DNA of 64,000 nucleotides from Lachnospiraceae bacterium. GTDB taxonomy: Bacteria; Bacillota; Clostridia; Lachnospirales; Lachnospiraceae. The number at the start of each line of letters is the position of its first letter. Within the stretch, counting starts at the first letter, position 1. The notes beneath the pieces were generated by a model that saw only the letters and a program-made list of their open reading frames with translations, made no database searches and was not told where the DNA came from. Positions 44,754 through 54,140 of the stretch are shown piece after piece. The position numbers were made by a program, and so were the translations under genes. The stretch covers positions 246,969 to 310,968 of the forward strand of contig JAIEFE010000014.1 of assembly GCA_029067085.1 (NCBI GenBank), written 5' to 3'.

Positions 44754-45778
44754 CACGCAATCTTCCCTTTCCTGTTTTTTTGCAGGCGGTAAAGCCACAC
44801 ATAAAGCCCCGGCCAAAGCGCAAACATTCTCACCTTGACACAATAGCCGGAAGGCAGAAAGGAATAGCATGCTCTCTTACCTGCAAGTTCCTTAAGCTTC
44901 CTGTGGCACACCCGAAGATATTCTTCAGCCTTTTTTCGTTCCGTTCCGGAAAGCAGCGTAATTTTTCCGACCGTGAGCATGACCGCTATCATGATCTGGG
45001 CATCCGCCTGTACCGCCAGAGATTCCTCCTGCTTTATGATCAGCTCCCGCGCCATCTCCCAGCAGTAAATCTGATCCATGTAAGCCGGTGTAAAAGGCCG
45101 TTTCATTGCCCCGCCCGGGTTTTGATAGTAGCCGTAACCGGGATATGTCGTCTCCGTCACCCGCCTCATATGCGGCAGAAGTTCCATCAAAAACAACATA
45201 TCCTCACCGATGCTGAGCCCTTCGCGGAAACGTACCTCTCCGATCAGGTCCCTCCTGTAAAGTTTGCTCCAGCAGCGTGTATTCCCCTGCAGAAGGCCTT
45301 CCTTTAAATATCGAATACTATCATATGTCGTTACCATCTGCCCGTCAGTCAGGGTTTGAGGCATTTCCTCCTGTGTCAGACATTCCCACTCCCCGGCGGT
45401 TTCCCATACAGCAAACCCACAGCCCGCCATATCGCTGTCTGTCTCAAGCAGAAGGCCATGCAGTCCCTTCAACACCCCCGGACGCAGCCTGTCGTCGGCA
45501 TCCACGAACATAACAAACGCACCCTGCGCCTCTTCCAATCCCCTATTGCGCGCTGCCGAAACACCCAGGTCAAGCAGCGTGATCACCCGCAGATTCTCAT
45601 ACCGGCTGCACAGCCGGCAGCAGATTTTGGCCGTTGCGTCTGTAGATCCGTCATTTATCACAAGAATCTCGAGTTTCTCATAATCCTGCGCGACAATACT
45701 CTCTATGCACTTTTCCAGATATGCCTCCCCGTTGTGAACAGGGACGATCACGCTGATCAAAAGTTCATCCTCTTTCAT
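44753..45778 (-). CDS. GT2 glycosyltransferase
   Basis: The 341-residue protein starts MKEDELLISVIVPVHNGEAY and has VINDGSTDATAKIC, DLGVSAARNRGLEEAQG and MFVDADDRLRPG. The catalytic half is similar in layout to the preceding and following transferases, and the C-terminal half is helical. The ATG at 45778 overlaps the upstream gene by 14 nt. It is one of four genes in a row with overlapping ends. Confidence 0.86.
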   Translation of the reverse strand: MKEDELLISVIVPVHNGEAYLEKCIESIVAQDYEKLEILVINDGSTDATAKICCRLCSRYENLRVITLLDLGVSAARNRGLEEAQGAFVMFVDADDRLRPGVLKGLHGLLLETDSDMAGCGFAVWETAGEWECLTQEEMPQTLTDGQMVTTYDSIRYLKEGLLQGNTRCWSKLYRRDLIGEVRFREGLSIGEDMLFLMELLPHMRRVTETTYPGYGYYQNPGGAMKRPFTPAYMDQIYCWEMARELIIKQEESLAVQADAQIMIAVMLTVGKITLLSGTERKKAEEYLRVCHRKLKELAGKRACYSFLPSGYCVKVRMFALWPGLYVWLYRLQKNRKGKIA

Positions 45779-46847
45779 GACGCCGCTCTCTGCAGCTAAT
45801 TGACTCATATACGGCAAGAAGCTGCTCTATGTTGTCTTCTATGGAAAATTCATTTCCTATTTTCCTGCGGGCATTTTCACCCAGCCTCCGGCATAATGCA
45901 GAATCCGCAAGCAATCTGCATAAACCTTCCTCCAATGTCTTCGTATCCTGCGGCATCGCCAAAATGCCTGTCTCATCTTCCAGGATCATATCAGGGATGC
46001 CCCCTGTTCTGGATGCCACGATTCCGCAGGCATTCGCCATAGCCTCCAGAATCGACACGGGCTGCCCCTCAAAATAGGAGGGCATCACAAAAATATCGCA
46101 CTCTCTCAGATAGTTCTGTTTTGCAGCTCCGCCGATCCAGCCAAGATCGGTCACGTAATCCTTCAATTCCATGGCTTTCGCCTTCAATTCCCGGTCTTCC
46201 CATATCCCGCCAAGATACAGATGCACATCCGGATACTTTTCCCTGATCTTCGGCATGACGGCGAGCAGTTCCCCGATGCCTTTTTCCTTACACATTCTTC
46301 CCAAAAATAATATCTTATGAACCCCATACTGCTTTTTCTCCAACACCGGAAGCTGTATGGCATTCGGAAATACCGTGATCCTATCCCGTTCGATGATCGT
46401 AGCGAAGAAATCTTTCCACGCCGTACCTAATACAAGAAAAGCATCTCCCATGGAGAGTAACTTCCTCACTCTTCTTCTGCCGGCATCCGATAAATCCTTC
46501 TCATAAAACTTTATAAAACTCCCGCCGTGCTGGTGAATGACAATCTTTTTATGGTATATTCCTGCCGTTCTGACAAAAACGGATTTCCGATAGTAGCTGG
46601 CGTCTGAGGCCATATTAACATGGACGATGTCATATTTCGGCAGTTTAACGAGGAAACGGCAATACGCCTTCACCGCGCAGAGCAATTTTGTCCATTTTGA
46701 TCCGTCAACCATCGTGCCGATGTAGCACAGGTCAATTCGTGTGTCCAGCCCGGCTTCATAATAATTATTGACCACGCCTGATATCCCGCCGTGTACGCTC
46801 CTGTCCGGACCGATCATCAGCACCTTGTATCTGCCTGTCCCCATCAT
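45765..46847 (-). CDS. GT4 glycosyltransferase
   Basis: The 360-residue protein has the GT4 opening VLMIGPDRSVHGGISGVV, a middle HKIVIHQHGGSFIKF, ILFLGRMCKEKGIGELLAV and VMPSYFEGQPVSILEAMANACGIVAS. It is probably the second enzyme of the repeat-unit assembly because it directly follows the initiating sugar-phosphate transferase. The start ATG overlaps that gene's stop (ATGA), and AAAGG lies 6 nt upstream. Confidence 0.88.
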   Translation of the reverse strand: MMGTGRYKVLMIGPDRSVHGGISGVVNNYYEAGLDTRIDLCYIGTMVDGSKWTKLLCAVKAYCRFLVKLPKYDIVHVNMASDASYYRKSVFVRTAGIYHKKIVIHQHGGSFIKFYEKDLSDAGRRRVRKLLSMGDAFLVLGTAWKDFFATIIERDRITVFPNAIQLPVLEKKQYGVHKILFLGRMCKEKGIGELLAVMPKIREKYPDVHLYLGGIWEDRELKAKAMELKDYVTDLGWIGGAAKQNYLRECDIFVMPSYFEGQPVSILEAMANACGIVASRTGGIPDMILEDETGILAMPQDTKTLEEGLCRLLADSALCRRLGENARRKIGNEFSIEDNIEQLLAVYESISCRERRHERG

Positions 46848-48256
46848 TTTGAACCTTTCCCCGTCAGCACGACCCATACCGTCCGGAACAGGATTTTGAT
46901 ATCCAGCCCCAACGTCCAGTTGTCGATGTACTCCAGATCCAGTTTCACCACCTCATCAAAATCCACGATCTCACTGCGCCCACTGATCTGCCACAGGCCG
47001 GTAAGTCCGGGCGTCATGCTGATCCGTCTCCGGTAATGCGAATTGTACTGTTCAAACTCTCCTTCCGTCGGCGGTCTGGTGCCCACCAGACTCATATCGC
47101 CCCGAACAATGTTAAAAAACTGCGGCAGCTCGTCTATGCTCGTCTTTCTGATGAATTTCCCGACTCGTGTGATCCGCGGATCGTTCTCCATCTTGAACAT
47201 CAGTCCATGCATCTCATTCTGCGCTTCCAGCTCTTTCTTACGTGCTTCCGCATCAATATACATGGAACGGAATTTGTAAATTTTAAATCTTCTTCCATTC
47301 TTGCCGATTCTGGTCTGCGCAAAGAAAACAGGTCCCGGCGAATCCACTCGAATGGCGATTGCCACAAAGGGCGTGATAACAATTGTGATCAGGCTTCCTA
47401 CAAGACCGCCCAGAATATCGATCAGACGTTTGACAACCATGCGCCTGTAGTCGAAATGATTGATCGAGTATGTCACCACTGTATAACCCGCAAAGCTTCC
47501 CACACGAACCTCCTTGCTGGGCCTCTCGACAATGTCGATGTTGTAATGGCAGGCAATCCCCATGGATTCCAGATCATAGATCATATGCTTTACATATTCT
47601 TTATCTTCTTCCGGCAGATTGATAAATACCTCGTCGAGCGGCATCTGCCTCGCCAGATCAAGCACATCTTTCCCGTCGGCATTTACTTTGATCCCGTCTA
47701 TCACCACACCTTTGCGGTCAGCATCCACACAGGCGAGCGCCACGATCTCATAGTTGATATCCATAGCACCCTTCAGACGGGACACTGTCTTGTCCAGGAC
47801 GGAATCTTTTGTAATGATCATGATCTTCACAATATTGGATTTCGAGGTGAAATAAATGCGCAATGCCTTTTTCATCCCGACTCTCATGCCCCATACAACA
47901 AAAATGTCCAGAACTGCAAAGTATCCCATTACAAGTCGGGAAACATCGGAGCCTCGCTGCAGCATGAACAAAAATGCCATAACCGACAATTCCATAAAAA
48001 CATTAAATTTTAGGACCGCTACGAATTCAACGAGGACCCCCCGCTTCAGGAATTCCCTGTTCCAGTCAAACAGGAAACTGTAGATCGTACAAAATAACAG
48101 AAAACCGATAAATACCACGAAGTGAAGTTCCGGCTCATCGACCCATCTGAATTTGTGAAAACGTATTAAAATAGCAATTGTATATGAGACGGTGATACTG
48201 ACCAGATCCATAAAGAGCAGCCAGTATCCCTCTACTATCTTCATTTTACGGTTCAT
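46844..48256 (-). CDS. Initiating polyprenyl-phosphate glycosylphosphotransferase (WbaP/CpsE type)
   Basis: The 470-residue protein has about four N-terminal helices (10-130), a central Rossmann-like domain (about 135-260) and the bacterial sugar transferase domain (about 275-470). Diagnostic motifs are RMVVKRLIDILGG, DSPGPVFFAQTRIGKNG, IYKFRSM, TSIDELPQFFNIVRGDMS, VGTRPP and PGLTGLWQISGRS. It transfers a sugar-1-phosphate, commonly Gal or Glc, to undecaprenyl phosphate and so starts the repeat unit. TGAGGAATCGGA precedes the ATG. The gene heads a run of four overlapping transferases. Confidence 0.92.
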   Translation of the reverse strand: MNRKMKIVEGYWLLFMDLVSITVSYTIAILIRFHKFRWVDEPELHFVVFIGFLLFCTIYSFLFDWNREFLKRGVLVEFVAVLKFNVFMELSVMAFLFMLQRGSDVSRLVMGYFAVLDIFVVWGMRVGMKKALRIYFTSKSNIVKIMIITKDSVLDKTVSRLKGAMDINYEIVALACVDADRKGVVIDGIKVNADGKDVLDLARQMPLDEVFINLPEEDKEYVKHMIYDLESMGIACHYNIDIVERPSKEVRVGSFAGYTVVTYSINHFDYRRMVVKRLIDILGGLVGSLITIVITPFVAIAIRVDSPGPVFFAQTRIGKNGRRFKIYKFRSMYIDAEARKKELEAQNEMHGLMFKMENDPRITRVGKFIRKTSIDELPQFFNIVRGDMSLVGTRPPTEGEFEQYNSHYRRRISMTPGLTGLWQISGRSEIVDFDEVVKLDLEYIDNWTLGLDIKILFRTVWVVLTGKGSK

Positions 48257-48353
48257 TCCGATTCCTCAGGCAATTCCATATATGATCAGAAAACAATATA
48301 TTAATTTAGAATACCATTTTTCGGGAAAAATTTCAATCTTTCTGACCGGCTTC

Positions 48354-49616
48354 TCATCCGGCGATATATGGCAGCTGATCAAGCTTACATTCTGTGTCCT
48401 GAATCGCATGGAACAAATAGCACCCCATCATCATCAATAAATAATTCCTGCCGATATAGACAGAGATCAGGTGCGCCTCGACCACGGTATATACGGCAAA
48501 CGTGACAAACAACACCAGTCCGCAGGCATCCCTTTTTTTCCACAGCTGCCACAAAAGCGCAAGATTCGCCGCAATATAGAGAATTCCAGGAATCACGCCG
48601 TAGCGATAAAACACTTTCACCCAGCCCATATCAAAATAATAGTTCATATTGTTCTCACAGGAAAATGCCGACCAGGTCTGGATCATCCCTTCGTTGTAGG
48701 TGGAGTCCGTAAGGGATATGATCCTGCCGCTGATATGGCGGTCAATCCTGGCAAGGGCTGCAATATGGGCATTATCCCTGGAATTCAAGTAGAAAAATTC
48801 GTTCCACTGGGCATCCCGCACCCGCTGGGCGCAGACCGCCGCATCCACGGAAAAAGCGATGCACACCGAAAATACCACAAAGCCGCAGAGATAAAGAATT
48901 GCCCTCTCCCGAAAAGACTTCAGCAGACTCATCAAACAGGCTCCCAACAAAAAAGCAGCGGTGATGAGCATACTGGTCTTAGAGCCCGTCAAGACATAGA
49001 TGCCCACATACAGAAGCATCAGGATAAGATAGCCGTACCACTTGATCCTGTCAAACCAGATATAGACACCCAGCGCCGTCAGCATAAAGGCCATACAGGC
49101 GAGGGCGTTCGGGTGTCCCATCCCCAGCGTATAGCGCGTCTCTTTTGCAGCCTCCTCCCCGATATAGAGGGTAGTTTCCAGCGACTCGTGACCATAAGCC
49201 TGCGTCAGGCTGACGTCACCATAGATGCCTGTCACCGACAGGGCCACAATACACAGGCACCCTGTCATCGTCACATAGAAGGTATATTTCAACGCCTCAC
49301 GCAGGGGAATTCCCTTGCAGGCCGCCACGAATGTCACCATGCGGATGAGCTCGTTTTCCCCCGTGATCCGATAGGAGACAAAGGCAATCCCCTCCAGCAC
49401 AATGATCGCCGCCCACTCCCGCAGATCATATTTTGTAAAAAGAAGTTTCGCCGCAAAGAACAGAAATGTCACTCGAAAAAGATAACCCTCAATGGGATTC
49501 GTACAGCTGCTCTTATCGATGATAACTATGAGAAGCTCAATGGTCAGTCCGATATAGAAAGCAAGACGGGGAAGGGGGCTCTCATCCCGCAGCCGCCTGT
49601 AAAGAGTTTTGATCAT
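48354..49616 (-). CDS. O-antigen-polymerase-like (Wzy) membrane protein
   Basis: The 420-residue protein has about 11 hydrophobic segments. It carries the TRYTLGMGHPNALACMAFML motif (HPN, as in other Wzy-like polymerases of Firmicutes) and a large external loop around 275-330. It probably polymerises repeat units after flipping. The gene precedes the initiating transferase with a 97-nt spacer in which I see no promoter. A second, longer polymerase-like gene lies at 37122-38738. Confidence 0.78.
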   Translation of the reverse strand: MIKTLYRRLRDESPLPRLAFYIGLTIELLIVIIDKSSCTNPIEGYLFRVTFLFFAAKLLFTKYDLREWAAIIVLEGIAFVSYRITGENELIRMVTFVAACKGIPLREALKYTFYVTMTGCLCIVALSVTGIYGDVSLTQAYGHESLETTLYIGEEAAKETRYTLGMGHPNALACMAFMLTALGVYIWFDRIKWYGYLILMLLYVGIYVLTGSKTSMLITAAFLLGACLMSLLKSFRERAILYLCGFVVFSVCIAFSVDAAVCAQRVRDAQWNEFFYLNSRDNAHIAALARIDRHISGRIISLTDSTYNEGMIQTWSAFSCENNMNYYFDMGWVKVFYRYGVIPGILYIAANLALLWQLWKKRDACGLVLFVTFAVYTVVEAHLISVYIGRNYLLMMMGCYLFHAIQDTECKLDQLPYIAG

Positions 49617-49620
49617 AGTC

Positions 49621-50562
49621 TCACCGCCTTATTGTCCGCGCCAGTGCACCATGCAGTCTGCGCAGGCACTGTTTCACATAGAGCTTTGTCCGTTTCATAG
49701 CGAGGCCCGCCCTGCCGATCTCCGGTGCAATGAGAAAGTCGTACTCCTCCCTATGCTCACGCAGATAAGCGGGAAAGCTCTCATCAATCTCCACCCGGAC
49801 AAATTTGGCATTCCGGTCAAAGATATCCTCACCACAGAGAAGTCTGTCCACCGCTTCATTTAAGTAACGTTTTCTATTATATTCCTGATGAGCCGCCGCC
49901 TGCACCTTCACGCCGATGCGCTTCGCCACATCCCGCTCGCCGTCACCACCCATGTAACCGAAATGCCAGCCGCCTGCGGGAACCCGTACACTCCGAGGAT
50001 CCGTGGGAGACACCTCGCGCAGAAATACAATGCCTTCCTTCGGCAGATTCGCAAAGCTGCATACCTTAGTTCCCAACCATTGTCTGTGCACGACTCCCGG
50101 AAACTCTCCCGTGATGGAGAGGAGGTTTCCTGAAGTTTCTTCCATGTTTAAAAAGCAGTAAAACATCCGCTGTGCAAAATGGTAAATCTTTTCCGGATCA
50201 AAGTCTTTCAGGATGCGCGCAAGGGTATCCGGATCGGGAATCTCGTCCACGTCGCTGAAGATGATGATATCCTCCGGCTGTGCGTCCGATAGAGCGCGGA
50301 TCAGTTGATTTTTCTGATATTTATCCCGCTCGTGGGTCGTGACGCCCTCCATGGGGGAATCCTCCACCGCCACATAGCGGATCTTGTCCGCAAATTCTGC
50401 AAACAGATCCCGGTTTTTTGCAAATACCATCTCCTTCGGCTCCCCCGAAAAAGTTACCGAGGCCTCCTCGATCACAAAGCAGTCCACGAAGGGCGCCAGA
50501 ATCTGCATCCTGAGCTTTAAAATATCCAGTTCATTAAAAAAAGGAATACAATCAAATACCAT
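49621..50562 (-). CDS. GT17-family (MGAT3-like) N-acetylglucosaminyltransferase
   Basis: The 313-residue protein begins MVFDCIPFFNELDILKLRM and has FVIEEASVTFSGEPK, then IIIFSDVDEIPDPDT near 98-110, the typical order of GT17 proteins. The founding members are eukaryotic beta-1,4-mannosyl-glycoprotein GlcNAc transferases; bacterial homologues occur in capsule loci and their specificity is not established. AGGATAACGT precedes the start. Upstream lies a 98-nt spacer with two tandem hairpins. Confidence 0.85.
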   Translation of the reverse strand: MVFDCIPFFNELDILKLRMQILAPFVDCFVIEEASVTFSGEPKEMVFAKNRDLFAEFADKIRYVAVEDSPMEGVTTHERDKYQKNQLIRALSDAQPEDIIIFSDVDEIPDPDTLARILKDFDPEKIYHFAQRMFYCFLNMEETSGNLLSITGEFPGVVHRQWLGTKVCSFANLPKEGIVFLREVSPTDPRSVRVPAGGWHFGYMGGDGERDVAKRIGVKVQAAAHQEYNRKRYLNEAVDRLLCGEDIFDRNAKFVRVEIDESFPAYLREHREEYDFLIAPEIGRAGLAMKRTKLYVKQCLRRLHGALARTIRR

Positions 50563-50603
50563 ACGTTATCCTATCCTCGATCGTCACTCGGCAGTGTACG
50601 CTA

Positions 50604-50645
50604 AGAGTATGCCTGCGGCAAACTCTGAGAATGCTTCGCATTCTC
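50604..50645. repeat. Tandem triloop hairpins between DUF5672 and GT17 genes
   Basis: 50604-50613 pairs with 50617-50626 (10 bp, one mismatch, TGC loop) and, directly adjoining, 50627-50634 (GAGAATGC) pairs perfectly with 50638-50645 around a TTC loop. The placement and triloop style repeat those at 42764-42811. Confidence 0.65.
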
Positions 50646-50660
50646 CTTCGTGGTTCTAAA

Positions 50661-51407
50661 CTATCGCAACTTTCTATAAAGAGGCCTAACCAAATCCTTG
50701 CATTTTTGCCACCTGACCTTCCAGGGATTCACAAATTTCGGATACTGCGCATTCCTTCCGCGCCACTTATGAAAGAGGAAGGGTGCCTCCACATCCATGA
50801 TCTCCGGAATCATATGCTCATGACCGAAATACTTTGCCACTTCGATAGGCGCAAAGCGCATTCCCGCATCCTCGATCACGTTCTTATACTTGCAGCAGAG
50901 GAAGGTATCTTCGTTATAATTGTCATCGTGTTCCATCTTCTCCCACTTAAGGCCGACCTTTCCGGGAAAATCCAGAAGGCGCTTGCTGCGGATCGACACG
51001 CTGTTGCCCACGCGCACGATCTCTCCTTTGCTGTCCCGGTAAGCGTAGTCGTTTTCCGGCAGGGGCCAGGGCGAGCCGATATAGTCGTAATCCAGAAATT
51101 CGTCCCGCCAGCTCTCCGGATGGACCACGAAACCGTCCGCGTGCACGATCAGGGCAAAATCCGTGTGAATATGCTCTCCCAGTTCATACACCATTTTGTA
51201 GTTAAACTTGTCAATATCATCCAATTTCGAAGTGTGCGAATAGCGTATTCCCTTAGGCAGGGTGAGCGGTTTTCTGTGCGTGATCAACACCACGTCTCCG
51301 AAGTCGATCCCCCGCATACTGTACTCCAGGGCGTGGATCGCTCCGTATAAATCCACACTGGTCATGACCGCCAGCGTCACATTCGGCAGAGAAAGCTTCT
51401 CCTTCAT
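50661..51407 (-). CDS. DUF5672 family putative glycosyltransferase
   Basis: The 248-residue protein begins MKEKLSLPNVTLAVMTSVDLYG. It has FALIVHADGFVVHPESW, a DxD-like HADG, then YIGSPWPLPEND, DNYNEDTFLCC and YFGHEHMIPE. This is the pattern of DUF5672 proteins, which are thought to be glycosyltransferases. The preceding gene's stop overlaps its TTG/ATG start region (TTGAGTATG); I use ATG 51407, though TTG 51413 is possible. Confidence 0.8.
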   Translation of the reverse strand: MKEKLSLPNVTLAVMTSVDLYGAIHALEYSMRGIDFGDVVLITHRKPLTLPKGIRYSHTSKLDDIDKFNYKMVYELGEHIHTDFALIVHADGFVVHPESWRDEFLDYDYIGSPWPLPENDYAYRDSKGEIVRVGNSVSIRSKRLLDFPGKVGLKWEKMEHDDNYNEDTFLCCKYKNVIEDAGMRFAPIEVAKYFGHEHMIPEIMDVEAPFLFHKWRGRNAQYPKFVNPWKVRWQKCKDLVRPLYRKLR

Positions 51408-51409
51408 AC

Positions 51410-52933
51410 TCAATCCGCCCCCCTTCGTCCGCTAATCAATTTTACACTGTTTTTGTGATAGTAATTCGTTACCGCCAGATTCAGCCAGTTTCCCTCATCC
51501 TCATTCAGATCGTCAAAATCAAAGAGGGCGGGTCTTTCACTGTAAGGTATGACCTCCACATCCGCAAGTTCTTCATCCGTGTAGAGCGCATATCGTTCCA
51601 TAGCCTCCGCATAAAAGGTTTTCGCCTCCCCCTTTACAAGAGAACGCAGGGCGGAAATGCTTGTGTAGGTATTCTTGTCCGCCGTGAGTACCCACACCGC
51701 CAAAAGCAAAAGCAGGCATACCGCGCTCATCCGTCTGTTCGCCCGTTCCAGAAACTTACCAAGGGCTTCTGCGGCGCTGTCCTTACCGGAGGCCGCCGTT
51801 CCTGACCTGTGCGAAAAATAACCCAGCCAATAAGCCGTGACCAAAAGGGCCGCCACATAGTAAGTCATCTGAATAATATTATCCACCCGGGAAAGGCCCG
51901 CCATTCCCACCGCAAAGAGCGTGGGCGTAAACATAGCCGAAAGTACACAATAAGCTCCCGCTGTCACCAGAAACGGATGGGAAAAGCTTTGCCTGGAAGC
52001 CTTCAACAGTTTCCACAGGAGAGGCAGAAGCGCCAGCCACACAAGTACCGCAAACAGCGGTGTCCAACGGATCGCAAACACTGCCATATGATAGAAGGAT
52101 AAGATAATCGCCTTCACCGCGCCATAGCCCTCGTCCAGATCCACGCTGCTGCGTGCCGCGTTGCCGGGTGCCAGCGTATTTACGAGAAATCCCGCCGTTC
52201 CCGTAAGAAACGGAATGATAACATATACTATTTTATTTCGTTTTTTCCAACACACATATACCGCAAGAAACGCCATCAGAATTTCCGCCTGCAGACCGGT
52301 TACCAGATTGCCGCCGCCCACGATCACAGCCAGAACCGATGCAGCGGCACAGCAGAACACCGCCCGCCCCTTATTCTCAGCCCAAATACTTTCCGATGCA
52401 AGCGCCAGCAAAAAAAACCACAGAGACTGCATCAGCACATAGTGCGTGGATCCATTATACCAGTAAATTCCTTCAAAGGGCGCCTCAATCACCTGGTAAA
52501 ACATAAAAACAAGCAAGATCATGCACAGAGAGGCACCTCGCTTCTCGCAGCCAAGCCACCGGATCAGAATATGACGTCCCAACACACAGGTGGAGATCCC
52601 AAACATTCCGATCATCAAAACAGGCACCACCCAGGCAGAATCATATCGAAAATTCATGGGACACATTGCCATCAGGAAGCAGGACACATAAGTCCCCTGC
52701 CAATCCTTGTAAAAATCCGTGTTCTGCCGCCAGGCCTCCTGCACGGAAGCGCCAAAGGATCCCGTTGCCTGCCAGACATCGTGCACCCGCCTGCCGTAAT
52801 CATAGTCATCAATGCACATCACATTATATTTCCCCAGCAGAAGAAGCGGAAGCAGTGACAGAATCAGGAAAAAAGCCGCCACGGCTACCGTTTGTCCGGA
52901 AATATTCTGTTTTTCATCTCTTTCCTGTCCCAT
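51410..52933 (-). CDS. DUF6056-like multi-pass membrane protein (GT-C-like)
   Basis: The 507-residue protein has about 12 helices. Its first external loop reads VMCIDDYDYGRRVHDVW, with a cluster of acidic residues placed as in GT-C-type or DUF6056 proteins, and DWQGTYVSCFLM closes the loop. It could transfer a sugar from a lipid carrier outside the membrane; this is inference from topology and neighbourhood. It is followed closely by the DUF5672 gene. Confidence 0.7.
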   Translation of the reverse strand: MGQERDEKQNISGQTVAVAAFFLILSLLPLLLLGKYNVMCIDDYDYGRRVHDVWQATGSFGASVQEAWRQNTDFYKDWQGTYVSCFLMAMCPMNFRYDSAWVVPVLMIGMFGISTCVLGRHILIRWLGCEKRGASLCMILLVFMFYQVIEAPFEGIYWYNGSTHYVLMQSLWFFLLALASESIWAENKGRAVFCCAAASVLAVIVGGGNLVTGLQAEILMAFLAVYVCWKKRNKIVYVIIPFLTGTAGFLVNTLAPGNAARSSVDLDEGYGAVKAIILSFYHMAVFAIRWTPLFAVLVWLALLPLLWKLLKASRQSFSHPFLVTAGAYCVLSAMFTPTLFAVGMAGLSRVDNIIQMTYYVAALLVTAYWLGYFSHRSGTAASGKDSAAEALGKFLERANRRMSAVCLLLLLAVWVLTADKNTYTSISALRSLVKGEAKTFYAEAMERYALYTDEELADVEVIPYSERPALFDFDDLNEDEGNWLNLAVTNYYHKNSVKLISGRRGAD

Positions 52934-53033
52934 GCCTCATTTCCATTCTGTGCTGCGTGTTTGCATTTCTGATTTCTATCCAGCCGCTGTTTCTGATCTA
53001 CAGCATCAGTGCACTGTATTGCCATCGCGCTGC

Positions 53034-54065
53034 CTACAGAGGCAGAATCTTTTTGATCCGTCGCATCACGCCTCTGCCAATCTTGCATAGATATGCCTTT
53101 TTGTAAAGATACTGCGCGTGCAGCTTCATAACTTGAAGCTTAAGTCCCTCAGGCCGCACGTTCACCGCAGCGTACCTTTTCGAATGCTTTTTGTAGGCGG
53201 CAAGTTCCTCTCTGCACTGTCTGTCCGTAAACACTCTGCCATGCCGGTCCATATAATGCCAGCCCTCGTAAATATTCTGCTCCGAAGCCCAGTAGCCGTC
53301 CGAAACGTTGTGCCTTGCCCAGTATTTCGGCGCCAGGATATAGCGCACCGTTTCACTGGTAAAGGCCGGAAAATAAGCAAAAGAAGAATTCGCAAGCAAT
53401 AGATAGCGCGCATTCTTTAATATGGCATAATCCTTTGCCAGATCAAAGTTATAGGCCGGAATCCCGGGCAAAAACTTGTTTGCTTCCCGCACGTCGTTGG
53501 TGATGATCATAAACCGCATATCCGGCCGGATTCTTCTCATCTGCCGCATACCCTGAATCCAGTATCGTTTCCGCAGATACAGTTCCGGAGACCCCATATA
53601 GTCGCTGCATCGCAGATGCAGGATGCAGAGATCATCCTGACAGTATTCCCTGCAGTCATACTCAGGTTTTACGGCAAGCCATTCTTTAATCTCCTCCTTA
53701 TGGGAGATAAAATAGTCCTCCGCCTGCAGATTGCCGTAAAGAAGCGTGTCATCCTCTATCTCGAAAAGGCTTCTGTCCGCGTCCGTAACATAAATCCCAT
53801 GTGTCAGGTCATGCTTGGAATTTCCCGCAAAAAGTCGTGTCTCCTTCTCATAGTATACTTTTTTATAATCCTCTTTTTTTGAGGGCAGCCCCATGTCCAG
53901 ATCCATGAAGTAGAGACCACAGTCACTGTGCATATTGTTTGCAAAATGCTCAGGATCCAGAACGCTGAAGTCATACCCCTTATCCTTCGCGATGCATCTG
54001 GTCGTCACATAGAAAAAAAGCTGATTTCCTAGGCCAAAGCCCTCCTGTGTCTCAATTCCCAGCAT
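53034..54065 (-). CDS. GT11-like fucosyltransferase, copy 2 (divergent)
   Basis: The 343-residue protein has the GT11-type GFGLGNQLFFYVTTRCIA opening and a middle CILHLRCSDYMG that replaces the usual IHVRRGDY. A late LLLANSSFAYFPAFTS matches motif III. The altered motif II (HLRCSDY) keeps the Arg but not the second one, so activity or specificity may differ. GGAGGATCAG precedes the ATG. It lies downstream of ABC exporter copy 2. Confidence 0.78.
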   Translation of the reverse strand: MLGIETQEGFGLGNQLFFYVTTRCIAKDKGYDFSVLDPEHFANNMHSDCGLYFMDLDMGLPSKKEDYKKVYYEKETRLFAGNSKHDLTHGIYVTDADRSLFEIEDDTLLYGNLQAEDYFISHKEEIKEWLAVKPEYDCREYCQDDLCILHLRCSDYMGSPELYLRKRYWIQGMRQMRRIRPDMRFMIITNDVREANKFLPGIPAYNFDLAKDYAILKNARYLLLANSSFAYFPAFTSETVRYILAPKYWARHNVSDGYWASEQNIYEGWHYMDRHGRVFTDRQCREELAAYKKHSKRYAAVNVRPEGLKLQVMKLHAQYLYKKAYLCKIGRGVMRRIKKILPL

Positions 54066-54140
54066 CTGATCCTCCGTTTTCTCCGCTTTCCCGCTGCTTC
54101 CTGCCGCCCTGTCCGGGTGTATTGTATAACATAAGTTATT

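Noticed and set aside
47036..49700. Long plus-strand open frames (325 and 409 codons) opposite the initiating transferase and the Wzy gene
   Set aside because: The minus-strand frames carry clear family motifs and ribosome sites. The opposite frames have shadow-like composition rich in His, Arg and Pro, and no recognisable domains.
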